64,000 bases of DNA from Cymbomonas tetramitiformis (GCA_001247695.2 LGRX02035512.1:1-64000); one strand, 5' to 3'. Counted from the stretch's first letter, positions 18,701 to 31,337 are shown. Made by a program: numbers and translations. Notes: generated by a model not told the origin, from the sequence alone.

Positions 18701-21700
18701 CTGCCGCAGCGTCCCCTCACTCAACGTGACCTGTCCGTTCGTGTCGATGTTGGTGATTTGCAGAATGACAGGCCGTGCTCTGAGTTGGAGGCCGTGGCTG
18801 GTTGTGCGCTTCAGGAACACAAAGTCGTGTACTTTGAAGTTAAGCTGCTTTGGCTGGTACTTGCCTGATCGGACTTGGGCGTAGCGCTCTGTCTGGCGGT
18901 GCTGTGCGATCTGTAGGTTGCTGCCAGCCATGACCGCGGCGCGCTTGACAAACTCTGCGCGCATCCAGTATTCGGCGGCTAGCGCATCGGGGTTCTGCGC
19001 GGTGTCAAGCGGGGTACTAATGCGCTGTTTGATGGAAGGGGGCAGTGTGGGACGCTGTGCGTAGACGAGTTCGTAGGGTGACATGTTGGTGGACTCGTGC
19101 GGGGACGCGTTGTAGCCCAGCATGATCCAGGGCAGATAGTCGTACCATCGGTCTAGGGACCCAGCCTGCTCACATGCCTTTGTGAGCGCGGCTTTGGTCA
19201 CCTGGACAATGCGCTCACTCAGGCCGTTGGTCTGTGGGTGCCCTGGTGCCGTCGTGCGGTGGTCGATCATGTTGTCCTGGAGGAGTTTGGCGAACTCGGT
19301 TCCCCACTCTCCGCCGTTGTCGGTAAGGACTTCGGCGGGGCACCCAAACCGGGCGATGACGTGTAGCGCGAACGCTGCGGATGTTTCCTCGGGAGTTTTG
19401 GAATACAGCGGGATGAGGCAGACATACTTGGTGAAGTGCTCCACGACCACCATGACGTATTTGTGCTCTGACTTGGCCTTTCTGGGCATTTTGGCGAGAT
19501 CGGCCGAGAAGCGGTAGTACATGCCCTTGATTTCAAGGGGGTTCAGTGTGGGGTTGACTTTGTCGAAGTTGGCTTTGTAGCGTGCGCATGCTTCACACAT
19601 GCGGACTGCGTCGTCACACGTCTTGCGCATCTGTGGCCAGTAGAAAGCATCCTGCACCATTGCGCGTGTGCGCCGCTGCCCGAAGTGGCCGTTGCGCTCA
19701 TGCATGTGCTTCGCGATGTCGTTGCGTGCAGCAACTTCGGGGACTGGTCTCTTCTGGCCGTTGGGTAGCAGCCTGTATAGGACGTCGTTTTCGATGAGGT
19801 AGTGGCGTCCTCTGGTGGCGGCGGCGGCGTGTGCGTCGGGGTCCTCCAGGTGTCCACCGGCGAGCACGGTCAGCATGTCTGTGTCGGTGGTGGGTTCACT
19901 AGTGTCTTGTGAACTGATTGCGGCCACCAGTGAGCGTGCATTGGCGTTCGCGTGCGGGTTAGCTGCGTAGCCTTCCTCAAGAGGAGGTTCCCGGGGTTGC
20001 TTGTGGATGAAGTTTTGCAGACCCCCCCCCGCCTGTGGGTTCCGAGCTGCTACAGTGGTGTGGCTCGGTGGGGGCTGCGGTGCCACATGTGGTGGCCTGC
20101 GGTGTGCTTTCGTATCCCAGGCCCTGGGGTGGCGCCACGGGGGCTCGACTGGAGGTTGTGTCACCGCCAACTGTACCAGTGGGTCGTCATGCTCTCGTCC
20201 GTAATGCCTGGCGATCTCCTGTGCGCGAGATGTTGACAGTGAGAGGAGTGTCTGAAGGCTGTCGCGCAAGTGATCGGTGGCTTTCCAGCAGGTGTCGTGG
20301 GCTCCGTCTGCGTCGTACGTGCTGTGGTCATGAGGGTCCATGGACTCGGCGTGGGTCAGTGCGTATGATGCGTGGGTTGATGAGTCTGTGGAGGGGTGTT
20401 GGTTTGATCCTGTCTGAAATGTGTTGACCAGGTTCGTTACGGCGAGGAGTCTGGAGACTGCCCGTACGTCGAATGCTCTACCGATCATAGCCATGCGCTG
20501 CGCCTGGCTCACTCCTGGTGCGGCGGTGGTGTCGGTCTCGAAGCCCATGGCTCTTTCGCGCTCGTTCACTGTAGGTGCTGTCCACGTGTCTGTCGCAACG
20601 TCCAGTACCTCTCCTTGATTTCCGTCACGGAAGCGGTAGGAGTTCGGAAATGACATGATGGTGGGCCATGCCCTCATAGGTTCCCCCGGATGGTTGCATT
20701 TGAACTGGCCGGAGCTGAGGCCATTTCCTGCGGGGCGCTCTCGTCGTCCTGCATCGAGTATGTCTCCTACTGTGCGCGCCGGGTCTCTGGGCACCAGGTC
20801 AAGCACGTGTTGTGTGGCGTGTGTGGGAGCGAGGTTGTGCCAATAGTTGCGGAGTCGGCGGGCGCGTGCTCCAAGCTGTGCGGCGTCGCAGGTGACGGGG
20901 TTGCCAATCATGGCGCACATGAGGGGGTGCATGGTCTCTCTGACTTCTCGGCTGGCGAAGTTGTGCTGTGCTGCCACACACTCGATCATGTACATGAGTC
21001 TGGTGGGGGCGGCTTCTTGCAGTGTGCCAATTAGGTTCACCACGTCGTACAGGATTGCTGAGTGGCGGCCTTGCAGGCCTTGTAGCGATCCTGCAGCGGA
21101 GAGGTCTTGACACTCAGTGCCTGCCATGACCATGATAGGCATGCCTGCCTGGGCTATGGTCTGCAGCTCGTGAGGCGTCACGGCTTTGATGTCCTGGGAG
21201 ATGGTGCAGAAGGCGTTCGTGCAGGCGTGCTCGGGCAGCAGCTCTGGGAAGCGTAGCTGGAGTTGCTGCAGGCGATAGGCAGCCGTGGCGCGACTGACTG
21301 GGTCCTTGTCACAGTAAACGTATTTGTTCACTTTGGCGCCGGTCTTCAATAGTGCTTCGAGTCCGGCGCAGATGCCTCCGCACAGTTCCACGAGTAGCAG
21401 GCCTTTCGCACAGGCGTCTTGCATGGCGCCTCTGGGGATGGTGCTCGTGTTGATGCTGCAGAAGCGGCCTGCGTGCTTGGTGGCGTTCAGGTGGGGGAGC
21501 TCGGCGGCGGGAGCGGGCGACTCGGGCTGGAATGCTTCGCGTACCCATCGCGCCACGGCTGCCCACAGCCGTCGTGAGCGGCCCTCTTCGTGATCCTCTA
21601 GGTCTGTGTGATAGGACCAGGCTTCGCCGAGGTTTGCGGTTGCCAGGTCCGCAGCGGTGCAAGGGTCGTCGAGTCGGTGAGCTGCTCTTTGCTCCATTTG

Positions 21701-23493
21701 CAGTGTGGCCAGGGCGAGGCTGCCGTCGGGCTGTTCCACTATCGAGGGTGATGGGTAACGGGCGCAGAGGCAGGCAAAAGTAGTTGCTCCTGAAAAGGGG
21801 AGTGCGCGGTCGACGGGGTCCATGCTGGCGCCTGTGGGGTCGAGGTCAGTTTCGCGTGGGTATCGTGAGAGCGCGTCAGCGTTCTGATGTGCTGCTCCAC
21901 TGCGGTGCTCCACATCGTAGTCGAACTCCTGTAGCGAGACTTGCCAGCGGATGTGCATTCCCGTCAGTGTGTTGGAGTTCTTGAGCCAGGTGAGGGGTTG
22001 GTGGTCCGTGATGATGGTGAAGTGCACCCCGTGTAGGTAATGCCGGAATGATCTTACACCGTACACTACAGCTAGCGCTTCACCGTAGAAGCTGCTGTAA
22101 CGTCTCTCGGAGCTGGTCAGCGTGCGGCTGGTCGCTGCGACGATTACCTCGTGGCCCTCCTCCGTGCGCTGTCCCAGGATTGCTGACACTCCCATGCCTG
22201 ACCAGTCTGTCATCAGGTATAGCGGCCGCGTGGGGTCGTAGGCGTGGATCACGGCGCCAGGCTCGGTGAGGCGGAGTTTGAGCGCGGATAGGGCGTCGTC
22301 GTGTTCTTTGCCCCATACTTTGGCGACGTTTATGGCGTCACCGTTGTCGTCTTTGCGTAGCAGGGCGTTGAGTGGGTAGGCCAGCGTGGAGTAGTCGAGC
22401 TTGCCGACTCGTGCCGCCATAACTCTGTAGAAGTTCATGAAACCAAGCACTGCTCGGACTCCTTTGACGTCTTTAGTAGTGGGCAACGACTTTATTGCGG
22501 CAACCTTGGCGCTGTGAGGCTCCATGCGTCCTGGCCTGAGCAGGAAGCCCAGGAACTCCACCCCGACGGCGGCGAAGACACTCTTGCCAGGGTGCCCTCG
22601 TAGCCCTGCGGCCTTGAGGCGCTGGAGGACTTCTTGCACGTCGGTGATGTGTTGGGCTGCGGTCGGGCTTGTGATTGAGATGTCGTCACAGTATACCTTC
22701 ACACATTTCAGTCCCTGCAATTCGTGCTCCAGGACGCGTCCGAATTTCGCTGTGCTGTTCGTGCTACCGAAGGGCATTCGGGTGTAGACGTACTGCTCAG
22801 GGGCGGCCCCCTCCCTGGCCCACCAGAAGCATGTCTTGTTCATGGCGTCCTCGGTGAGGGGTATTTGGTGAAATCCTTGGCGCAGGTCGAGCTTGGTGAT
22901 GTACTGGTCTTTGCCCATGTCGTGAAAAAGGTCCTCGGGGAGTCGTGGCGGCGTGCGGTCTCGCTTGGACAGGAGGACAGCTCATTCACTCCTCGGAGGT
23001 CTAGCGCGACGCGCTTGTCTGTCCAGGTGCCATCCAGCGCCTTTTTCATGGCGACCACCACGTTGCATGTGTTCTTGCAGTAGTGTGGGGCCTTGGTTAT
23101 GATGCCCGCGGCCAGCAGCTTGTTGAAGTGTTCGTCGATGAGCTCCCGCTCTGCGGGCGAGTACCGTCTGGGCTTCTGAAAGCTGGACTTGGTTTCGTCG
23201 AGGAATGGGATTTCGAAGGGTCCGACTGCGCCCGTGTAACCTGGCAGATCGGTGGCGGTGGTGCTCATGAAGTCCTTCTCCTCGCGCAGCATGGCCAAGA
23301 AGGCCTCCCACTCGTCATCTGTCCAGGAACCTTCCCCTTGGGAGCCTTCTCGTGGACCCATTATGAGGCCGAGCTCCTCGTTGAGTACGTGGCTGGCCTC
23401 TACGTCATCTTCGCGTCCCAGTGGAATAGCGGTGTCCAACTCACTCAGGGTTGATTGAGGTTTGGGTGTTGAAGGACTTGATGGCGTAGTCAT
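18701..23493 (-). pseudogene. pol: M Pol: RT, RNase H, DNMT3-like C5-methyltransferase, integrase
   Basis: The RT begins at about 23,250 and includes KRVALDLRGVNEL, KLDLRQGFHQIPL, MPFGSTNS and the catalytic VYCDD (about 22,690). RNase H shows TDWSG, YGEAL and TDHQPL. A C5-methyltransferase resembling DNMT3 (about 21,400-20,430) follows: ELCGGICAG (motif I), AGTECQDLSAAG (catalytic Cys, but Glu replaces the usual Pro), MIECV (for ENV), QLGARARRLRNYW (as DNMT3 AAHRARYFWGN), and ERERAMGF...MIGRAFDV (motifs IX-X). Integrase has an HHCC finger (about 19,570-19,700) and D, D, E in SADLAK, TDNGGEW and LSERIV. An 8-nt duplication near 22,975 shifts the frame within the RT, so this copy is inactive. 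Confidence 0.85.
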
Positions 23494-24079
23494 TCACCGG
23501 GGTGTGATCCATGGCCATGCAGATGATCATGGATGTTAGGCACACCAGGGCGACTGGCCCCAGCCAAAATGCGAGTAGCACTCCGGTTGTCATCAATAGA
23601 TGGCGGCAGGCTCGGGCCCAAGATGGTGTGCTCTTGGGCTCGGGGGTTGGTGTTGGGTTGCTGGCCCTTCGGGGGCGTCGTTTGCGGCGAGTGACGCGTC
23701 GGCCTCTGATCCTCCTCCGGACTGCCCGCGTGTTGGCGGCTCGTCGTGGGTCAGCGTGCTGGGCGTTGTCTCGGCGTGGTGGCTTTCGAGGAGCTTGGCG
23801 GGGGCCAAAGCGTGATGTTCTCATAGAGACGCGCTTAGCGATCACCCATCGCATTACGGCGACTGAGTTGATCGTTCTGAACCTCCACCAGGTCCAGGAG
23901 GCGAGTGAGGCCACGATGATTGCCCCCCCCCAGCCGTGGGGAGCTGTCTTGCTGCTGCCGTTGCTGCCATTTTCGCCAGTTCCCCGGCGGCTGCATGTAA
24001 GCTGCCGGATGGGGCGATGACGAAGGTTGCTGCGCACTGCGTGATTGTTGCAGCGGCGTGTGTGGCTGCGGCGCACCAC
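23441..24079 (-). CDS. Arg-rich membrane ORF just upstream of M pol
   Basis: The frame overlaps the start of pol by about 50 nt. It has a strongly basic middle (RRRIRGRRVTRRKRRPRR) and a hydrophobic segment of about 25 residues (GVLLAFWLGPVALVCLTSMI) near the C-terminus. It is probably the shifted continuation of the membrane protein that precedes it rather than a separate gene. No family was recognised. Confidence 0.35.
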   Translation of the reverse strand: MVRRSHTRRCNNHAVRSNLRHRPIRQLTCSRRGTGENGSNGSSKTAPHGWGGAIIVASLASWTWWRFRTINSVAVMRWVIAKRVSMRTSRFGPRQAPRKPPRRDNAQHADPRRAANTRAVRRRIRGRRVTRRKRRPRRASNPTPTPEPKSTPSWARACRHLLMTTGVLLAFWLGPVALVCLTSMIICMAMDHTPVNDYAIKSFNTQTSINPE

Positions 24080-24216
24080 AAGCGGGCTATATGCGCCTGT
24101 ACGGCGCTTGACCTGGCGTAGGCTCGCAGGCGTCTCCTGCCAGCCGATTTAGGCACTCTTCCCCAGGCGTGGAAGAGCCCCTGTCGTGCGCGCCCCCATA
24201 GGGAGCGGCGCACTAG

Positions 24217-26680
24217 TCAATGGAGTGCTTGCGCGAGCTGGCCGCCGAGGCGGTCCAGCCCTCTGCTCGTGCTCCTGAGCAATGCGTACGCGGCTGTGAT
24301 GAAGACACATGTGGTGAGTGAGAAGGCAGTGGCGGCGACGAGGGCAGTGATCGGCATTGTGGCTCGAGTGTCCTTGGGGTTGACGACTGTGGCTGTGACT
24401 GCTGTGGTCCATAGGAGTGCTTCCAGGTGTCCCATGCTGTGGTTGCTGCTGTTCGTGGTCAAGGTGGCTATTGCTGATGCCATGGCCATCCATGCCGTGG
24501 ATTCCACACCCCCCCAGCGTGCTGCCACACTCGCGATTGCAGTGAGGTGAGTTGCTGTGTGGCGGGACGGAAGCCATGAATCCACGGATGTTGGGGTGGT
24601 ATGGTTGTATGTCGGATGATTTACGGTTGGTAGCGATGTGCCATGGAACATAGCGTTCGGCGTATGGGTGAAGGAGGTGGTGGCGATAGTTCCATGTTTG
24701 TGACCGGTGGCAGCTGGCCTGCTAGCGGGGGATCGCAGATGCTGGATGTCGATCTTGGGAGTGGCAGAGGTGGGGCAGGTGTGGAGGAGGGAGGAGGAGA
24801 TGTTGTTGGGGACGGTGACGGTGGATGTGGGGGGAGGTTTGGGGATGGGCGAGCGGGACTGGGTGGTGGGGGTGGGCGAGGAGGTTGTGGTGGAGGCGGC
24901 GGTGACGGAGATGGTGTTGGAGGAGGTCGTGACGGTGGCTACGATGTTGGCGGTGGTGAAGGTGGTGGGGGGTGGAGGGTGGCGGGGGTGGGAAATGGGG
25001 TTGTGGTGACGGTGGTGACGGAGGTGGAGATGCGGGAGTACACGGCGATGGTGGAGGTGGGCGGGGAGGGGGCAGGGGTGGGGAGGGTATTTGTTGGCGG
25101 TATTGGGGATGGAGACGGTGGCGAAGGTGGTGGTGATTGAGGGTGTTGAGGCGCCCGGTGGTGACGAGATCTTATTTGAGCAGGTCAGGACGGGGGTGGG
25201 GAAGGTGTGGGAGGCGAAGGTAGTGGGGGCCGAAAAAGGGGTGGTGGGGACGGAGGTGAAGGCGGCTGTGGTTGAGGTGGGGATGGAGGAGGTGATGAAC
25301 GTGGTGGCGTATGGTTCGACATTCGGCGGGAAAAAGGAGGTGGGAATGGTGGTGGGGTGCAAGGATGTTAGTTGAGTTAGGGCGAGTACGTTGGCGGGGT
25401 TGGTCGCGACTGTCAATGTGTATGTTGTAGAATTTGAGTGCGGGCATTGCATAGCATCTTGGCCTTGGATGTGGATGGGGAGGCTGGTGGTGTTGGGTGC
25501 AGATACGGCGGCGCTGTAGGGGAATGTGGGTGTGTGGAGGTGTTTGTCGGTCGTGGCGCCGGTGGCGTGGGCGCCGTCCGTGAACAGCAGCAAGACCACC
25601 ATGGCGATTGCCCACGCTCCGTGCCCCACCACGTATCTGTGAGGAGGAAGGGTAGGCGACCGTCTCCCGTAGAACATGGCTGTGCTGGTCGTGTTGGTTA
25701 CTTGTGTGTTTACCAACAACGTGGCGCCGTCGGGGATGAAGCTTGCGGCGCTGCGGCCGGCCATGCCGTGGTGGTAGGGAGCGAGTCTGTGCTTGTCGAC
25801 CCATGTAAGGTTGGTTGCTCCTGGGAACCGTGCACGTGCCCAGGTGCTGCTGTTGCGGGGTGCCTGCTCTACGGAACAAACGGTGTAGACACCGTCCATC
25901 TGCAGGTACAGACGTCGGGTGTCCTGTGACGGATGCATTTCTGTGCCATTGCCCGTGTATTGTTGTTGTTGGTGGGCAAGGCTCGTTGCGCTGTCCGATC
26001 TCGCGAGCGTTGGTGTAGTAGAACGCGACGAGCGGCAGGCGAAGATGACGGCGATTAGTATGGCGGTCAATGTTGCCGCCATAGCAACTGCGGTGGCGAG
26101 TGCGGTGTGGAAGGTCACGGCCGTTTCCATGAGGGGCGATACGATGAACGTTTCCACCGGGCTGTTGGTGTCGTGGTTCGTGACTTGAGCTGCTGATGGG
26201 CAGGCGATGCAGGCCAGGCACAACACCGCGAGGGACCATGTGGGCAGTGGGGGGGAGCGTCCGTGTCTTCGTGATTGGTGACGGTGGCCTGCCGACTGTG
26301 CCACTGGGATTCCGGTGTTTGCGCGCGCGTCGTTGTAGGTGCGGGCGCGGGTGGCGGTGGGTACGTGGCTGGGCGCGGCGTGGTCGATGCGGAAGCGGGG
26401 CGTGTGAACCATGCGCTGGCGTTGGGAGATGAAGAGGTCCCACGTCATGGGCATGAAACCCTGTGCCACTTTGATGGTGTTGATCAGCATCAGCGTGGTA
26501 ACCTGCTGTTGGATAGTTTGTGGGAGGTGGGCGGCTGGGCGGTAGCAGTTGGCGACCATGACGATCTTGGTGCCGGATACTGCGCACTGGTGTGATCTGA
26601 ACCTGTGGTGGGTGCTGCCAACTTCCACGTTGCAGAACCTGCAGTGTCCGCGGTTTGGTGATGATGAAGGGGGGTGTTGA
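24217..26680 (-). CDS. M membrane and mucin-like ORF between protease and RT (envelope-like organisation)
   Basis: In frame from a C-run at about 26,680, where it takes over from the gag-protease frame. HCRFCNVEVG...SHQC opens it. Then come a signal-like segment (LAVLCLACIACPSAAQ, about 26,195-26,245), a transmembrane stretch (about 26,030-26,110), NXS/T sites (RNSSTW, TNLTW, NTTS), a second hydrophobic stretch (AIAMVVLLLF), a Ser/Thr/Pro-rich region of about 200 residues (about 24,650-25,250), and C-terminal hydrophobic segments. The layout is that of a glycosylated surface protein, but no fusion peptide or cleavage site was identified. Its place before the RT differs from true envelopes, which follow integrase. 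Function is unknown. Confidence 0.5.
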
Positions 26681-29600
26681 TCGAGTGTGGGTAGGAGGTG
26701 GGAGGAGCGTGGGGGGATCGTCGATATAGGTGCGATTGGCCAGGGTTTGAAAAACGTCGTGCACTGCCTGCGGCACCGTAGCGGGGTCGAAGGGTGTGGG
26801 TTCTTGCTGTGGCTGGCTGTTATTCGGTGTGTTATCGAGTGGCTCACCGAACATTAGCAGGTCGTGCTGTCTTGACACCGCATGGGTGTCCTCATTCGCG
26901 GCGACTGAATGCCTGACAGTGCCTGCTGATGGTGGGGTGCTGTTGGTTGCGGCGCTTGCGTACCGGGGGTTGATGATCTGCCTCCACGCGTCCTGGCCTG
27001 AGTAGGAGGCCCAGGCATTCCATGAGGCTGGCGTGGCGTCGTTGGCGGTTGCGTCTGCGTGATTGGGATTGATGCGCCTTGTCCATGAATGCGCTGTGAA
27101 CAGGGAGCACAGTGCTGCGATGCTGCACAGGCACATCATCGCCATAGTCATCGGAGTTGCGTGGTAGGTGCCTGTCTTGGAGTCTTGCTGATGGTCCAGG
27201 AGGGCGCCTGATGCAGAGGTGAAGAATGAGGCGAGGAGGACGCACAGCAGTGCCATGACGTAGAGTGGTTTGTTGTTGGGCTGGCGCGGCTGCTGGACGT
27301 CGTGGATGATGGTGTTGTTTACTTCATTGTCGGCGCACGTGTGCGCGCTGAAGTATGAGTCGTCCACCTCGTTGCTGGGCTTCAGGGTGCGTAGCGGGAG
27401 GTAGGCCTTACTGGTGAAGTCCCCACTGCCGTTGTGGGGATGGTATACCAGCGCTGCGCCTCGGCCGGGGACGGCGGGCAGGATGCCTGCCGACATGGCG
27501 TGCATGACCTGTACTGACAGGAGCACGTCGAACTTGACGTCGGCGTCGGGGGAAATGCCTGGGACGTCCACGACCACGATCTCGTGGGAGGTGCCAGGGC
27601 TGGCGACGATCATAAGCTCGCCACTGTTCCACGACTGGTGTGTCTGGGTGCCGGCACTGCCAAGACTGGTGTCCACGATTGTGGAGCCAGGGCGAGTGCG
27701 GAGTCCAAGGCTCTGCACGTGGCGGCGGTTCATGACGAGCACCATGGAGCCTGTGTCGACGATGATGCACCGGTGTTGTTGGAATACCCCGCTGCGCTGA
27801 TTGAAGAACAGCATGCCCCTCTTGGCGTCGTTGTTGAAGATCGTGTAGCAGATGGCTGTGCGCTCGAAGAAGCGCGCGTGCTCAGTCGACTTGCTGGCTG
27901 CGCCCTTGGTGGTAAGTCTGACGACTTCCTCCTTAGGCACGCGTTGCGTGTCGGATATCGAGGCGCTAGCCGAGAGGCAGGACTCGAGTGCTTCCTCCGT
28001 GTATGATGCCTCCATGAGCATTTGCGCGGCGTCATGCTCCTGGTGCGGTACAACGTGGGCCGCCTGTGTAGGAGCGGCATCTTGCGCGGGAGGGCGAGAG
28101 CGCATTGCCACGGGCGCTGTCAGCTCACCGCTGTGACCCCCTGGAGAGCCTGTGCGGGTGAAGGAGGCGGGCATTGGCTGATTGCCCATCCGTGTGCGGG
28201 CCATGCATGACACCGTGGTGTTGGCGACCTCGGTGTTGCTGGCGGCGCCGGCGTTGTCATCCTCGTCGTTGCTGGTGTCGGCGTCGGTGTTCACGGAGGT
28301 AGTGGAGATGCCTTTCCAGATTTTGTCGGCCACCTGGATGATGACTTGGGCCTCCATGCGTCGGTGGACGATGCAGCACCTGGCATAACCGTCGGCGTCA
28401 GGCTCCACACGTCTGACCTCTCGGCCGGTGCATCTGAGGGGCATTCCGTTGTATGTGATGCGATGGGAGCCATCGGTGGGCGGCTCAGTGGTGTGGATGA
28501 GGTGGTCGATCTCATTGTACTCCTGCTTCACCTGGAGTACATGCTCCTGTGCGTGCAGGTACTTGTCGTAGTCACCCTGGTTGAAGATTATGCCCGCAGG
28601 TGCGGGCCACTTCGAGCTTTGGAAGTCGAAGGCATCTGCTTCCTCGTAGTTCTTGATAGCAGGAGGGGTGGAGAGCGGGAGGTGTTGCAGATACCACGGT
28701 ACAGAACGAGCGGGTTGTTCCACCTCCATCTCCACGTCGTCATCAGAGTCGTGGACGGAGTCGTCAACCGACTTGGACCTGTTGGTGTCCGAGTCGAGAG
28801 ATGACGTGATTACGAAAGTGGGCGCTCCCTCGATGCTAGTGTAATCGGTGTGCGCGTATCCAGGGTTGTTATACCCTGGCCACCGTGGGTTGGGGGCTGG
28901 TATGGTGCCTGGTGGAAATGGTGCGAGGGGGCGATGGCTACCAAAAGGCTGTTGCAGGTCCTGCTGAAGGCGGAGCATGAGTTGCTCCACCCATGGGGCC
29001 ACTGGGGTGAGGAGGGACACCATGGTTATGTCCCGAAGGCCGATGTCGTCGTCGGAGCGTCGGGGGTACTTCAGCGCAGCGACGTCGTCTTGGGGGAGGA
29101 GGCGCACTCCCACGAACATGGCGTGGGGGGGCTCCTCGGTGCAGTATGCCAGCAGGGTCGGTTCCTGGTCCTGTATTTTGTGGTACAGGGCCTGGAAGAG
29201 GTCCACGCGGTCGTCCAGCTTCTCGATTGCCTTGGACAGCGTGTGAAGGCGGTTGGGGTGGTCAGGTGCTGGGGTTCCCTCCAGCATCGTGCGTCGACCA
29301 TCCCTGGCGCAGTTGTGCTTGGCGTGTAGGGTGTCGTTGCTGTCGGTGATTGGGGTGGGCCAATCAGTGATCTGCTTGCGTGCGATGGTGACGCCTGTGT
29401 TGCGTTGGTCGTAAGCGACCAGCGAGACAGCCGGCGGGGCGCCTTGGGCAATGTCGTCGATCCAGTACTGGTAGTAGAACATGGTGCATGGCTGCTCTAG
29501 CAGCTTCTCAGCGAGATCCTCGGGGGGGATGTTTCTGAGGGATGCGTGTGCGAGATGAGGCAGGTGGCCACTGGCGTCGAAGTAGCCAGGCCGGGGCCAC

Positions 29601-30287
29601 TCCGGGATTACGGGATCGAGTGTGCGGGGTTCTGTGGCAGGGGGATCGTGCGCGGGTTGCTGGACTGAGTCTGCGCTGTAGGTGTCTGTGGTAGGGGGAT
29701 GTGGTGGTGAAGCAGGGTCCGAGGCGTCAGCGCTGGCGAAGTCCTCGTACGTGGGGTAGTCCTCGTTGGTGGTGGCGTACGAGTGGAAATGCACGACGGT
29801 TTCCGGGGCAGCGTTCGGTGGGGCGACGGCGTGGTAGCTGCCAGAGGGTTGCGCGTCTGTGGGGTGCGCTTGGGGTTGAGTGGGCTCCGCGGGCTCGCAG
29901 TACAGCCGTTCGAACTCGGCAAAGGACAGCGGTGTCTGACGGTTGGTTACCCTGCCGATGTTGACCAGCAGCAGGGGATGGCCAATCTTTGCCCAGCTTT
30001 AACTCGGCCATCAGCGCGTATGCCTGGCTGGAGGAGGGGCCGGCGAAGCGGATGCGCAGGCGATGGATCAACACCCTCCATGCGGCGTCGAAGCAGATCG
30101 TGGGCGTAGGCGGGTTCGTGATGCTGTCGAGTACCCGGAACGGCGTCGTGCGAACTGTAGTAAGCGGGTGATTGACGAACCCCGTGTCGGGGTGGTGGAT
30201 GGACTCGTCGCGTAGAACGTCCTCGACCAGCGGCTGGGGAGGGTCGCCATGGGGGGCTTCGAACAGGAAGATGAATACCTCATGGCA
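26681..30287 (-). pseudogene. M gag-position polyprotein with aspartic protease (main part)
   Basis: Continues the ORF that starts at 54,418, now separated by X. Near 27,745-27,765 IIVDTGS marks a retropepsin-type protease, with a C-terminal hydrophobic block at about 27,430-27,550. Two hydrophobic segments follow (YVMALLCVLLASFF, then MAMMCLCSIAALCSLF, about 27,060-27,265). No zinc knuckle was found. A run of three T (plus strand 29,988-29,990) marks a single-base shift that breaks the frame. A second shift occurs at a C-run near 26,680. The N-terminal 500 residues match nothing I recognise; calling them Gag is by position only. Confidence 0.55.
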
Positions 30288-30291
30288 TTCA

Positions 30292-30915
30292 TGGCTACTG
30301 CCCGACGGTCCTTGTCATATATAGGACCGGAAATCGCGTCCGGTCCTATCACAAGGACCGGAGTTTCGGGAATTTTTTGGGGCGTCATCTTGACGGTCGG
30401 AGACCCTATCTTCCGTATCGTAGTACCCTTAGGACCTAAACTTAGTGCCTATATGCGCCACGTACCTTATGTCGTCATATAACGCATATATCCAATGCAT
30501 TTGTACCAGGCACCCTATCATTTTTGGGTTGCAACTCTTGGAGGACGGTGATAAATACCTCTTATCCTTCCATAATTTTAATCCAATCGAATTTGGAGTC
30601 TGACAAGCTTGTCAATCTACCAATTTGAACCCTAACATCATATCCAATCATGCGCACAAGATTGTGCACGTTTCCGATACATATTGGTTCATACATACAC
30701 CTTGCGAGTTTGGGTTTGGGTCTGAAACCCTATCTTTTTGCTAAATTTGACACCTTATTTCTGGGAAGGGAATCTGCCCTTGATGTGCAAATACGAGTGA
30801 GGATATACTACCAATTTCATCCTGCACGTAGAAGTCTTATTCCATATATATATAATGATTTTTTGAACGCTTTACATAACTGAAAGACGGGTTAATATGA
30901 CTTGTATGCATCGGC
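30292..30915. other. Left arm of X
   Basis: Non-coding and AT-rich after the first 80 bp. It carries the GGTCCT palindromes and ends with the P target duplication TCGGC (30,911-30,915). No gene is seen. Confidence 0.7.
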
Positions 30916-31322
30916 TGTGCCAGGAGGTATTTATAGATCCTGCATGACATGATGACGAACCGATTCGAATGTACATTAGGCGGGAATATACAGACGAATC
31001 GAATATCGATGTCTGCCGAAGCAACGATAAAAGGGAAGCCAACGTCTGTTGGCTTAGCCAGTTTACAGTTTGATACAGTCCTAACTTCGTTCTAACACAA
31101 CAGTCGATAATCGTACATTTGCCGATGTATACATTTTCATGCAATGCTTATTCCACAACGTTATGCTCCTAATCATCTTAGACACCATTTCATCACTCTC
31201 GTAATCTGATCGTCGTAACGTATCGTCATCAGTGTCCACCCGGATAAGCTAATACGTCACTTGTACATTAATAGTTTCCGATATGCATCCCGTAGCATAT
31301 GCCTTGTACCGTGCCCGGTGCA
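30916..31322 (+). repeat. P 5' LTR (407 bp)
   Basis: TGTGCCAGG...CCCGGTGCA. Identical by eye to 53,328-53,734. Confidence 0.95.
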
Positions 31323-31325
31323 ATT

Positions 31326-31337
31326 TGGTATCAGATG
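31326..31337 (+). promoter_or_regulatory. P primer-binding site (initiator tRNA-Met type)
   Basis: TGGTATCAGA lies three bases after the LTR end and matches the complement of the 3' end of plant initiator tRNA-Met (usual form TGGTATCAGAGC). The last two bases differ here. Confidence 0.85.

Noticed and set aside
24643..25375. Long Gly/Val-rich plus-strand ORFs
   Set aside because: Antisense shadow of the Ser/Thr/Pro-rich tract of M.
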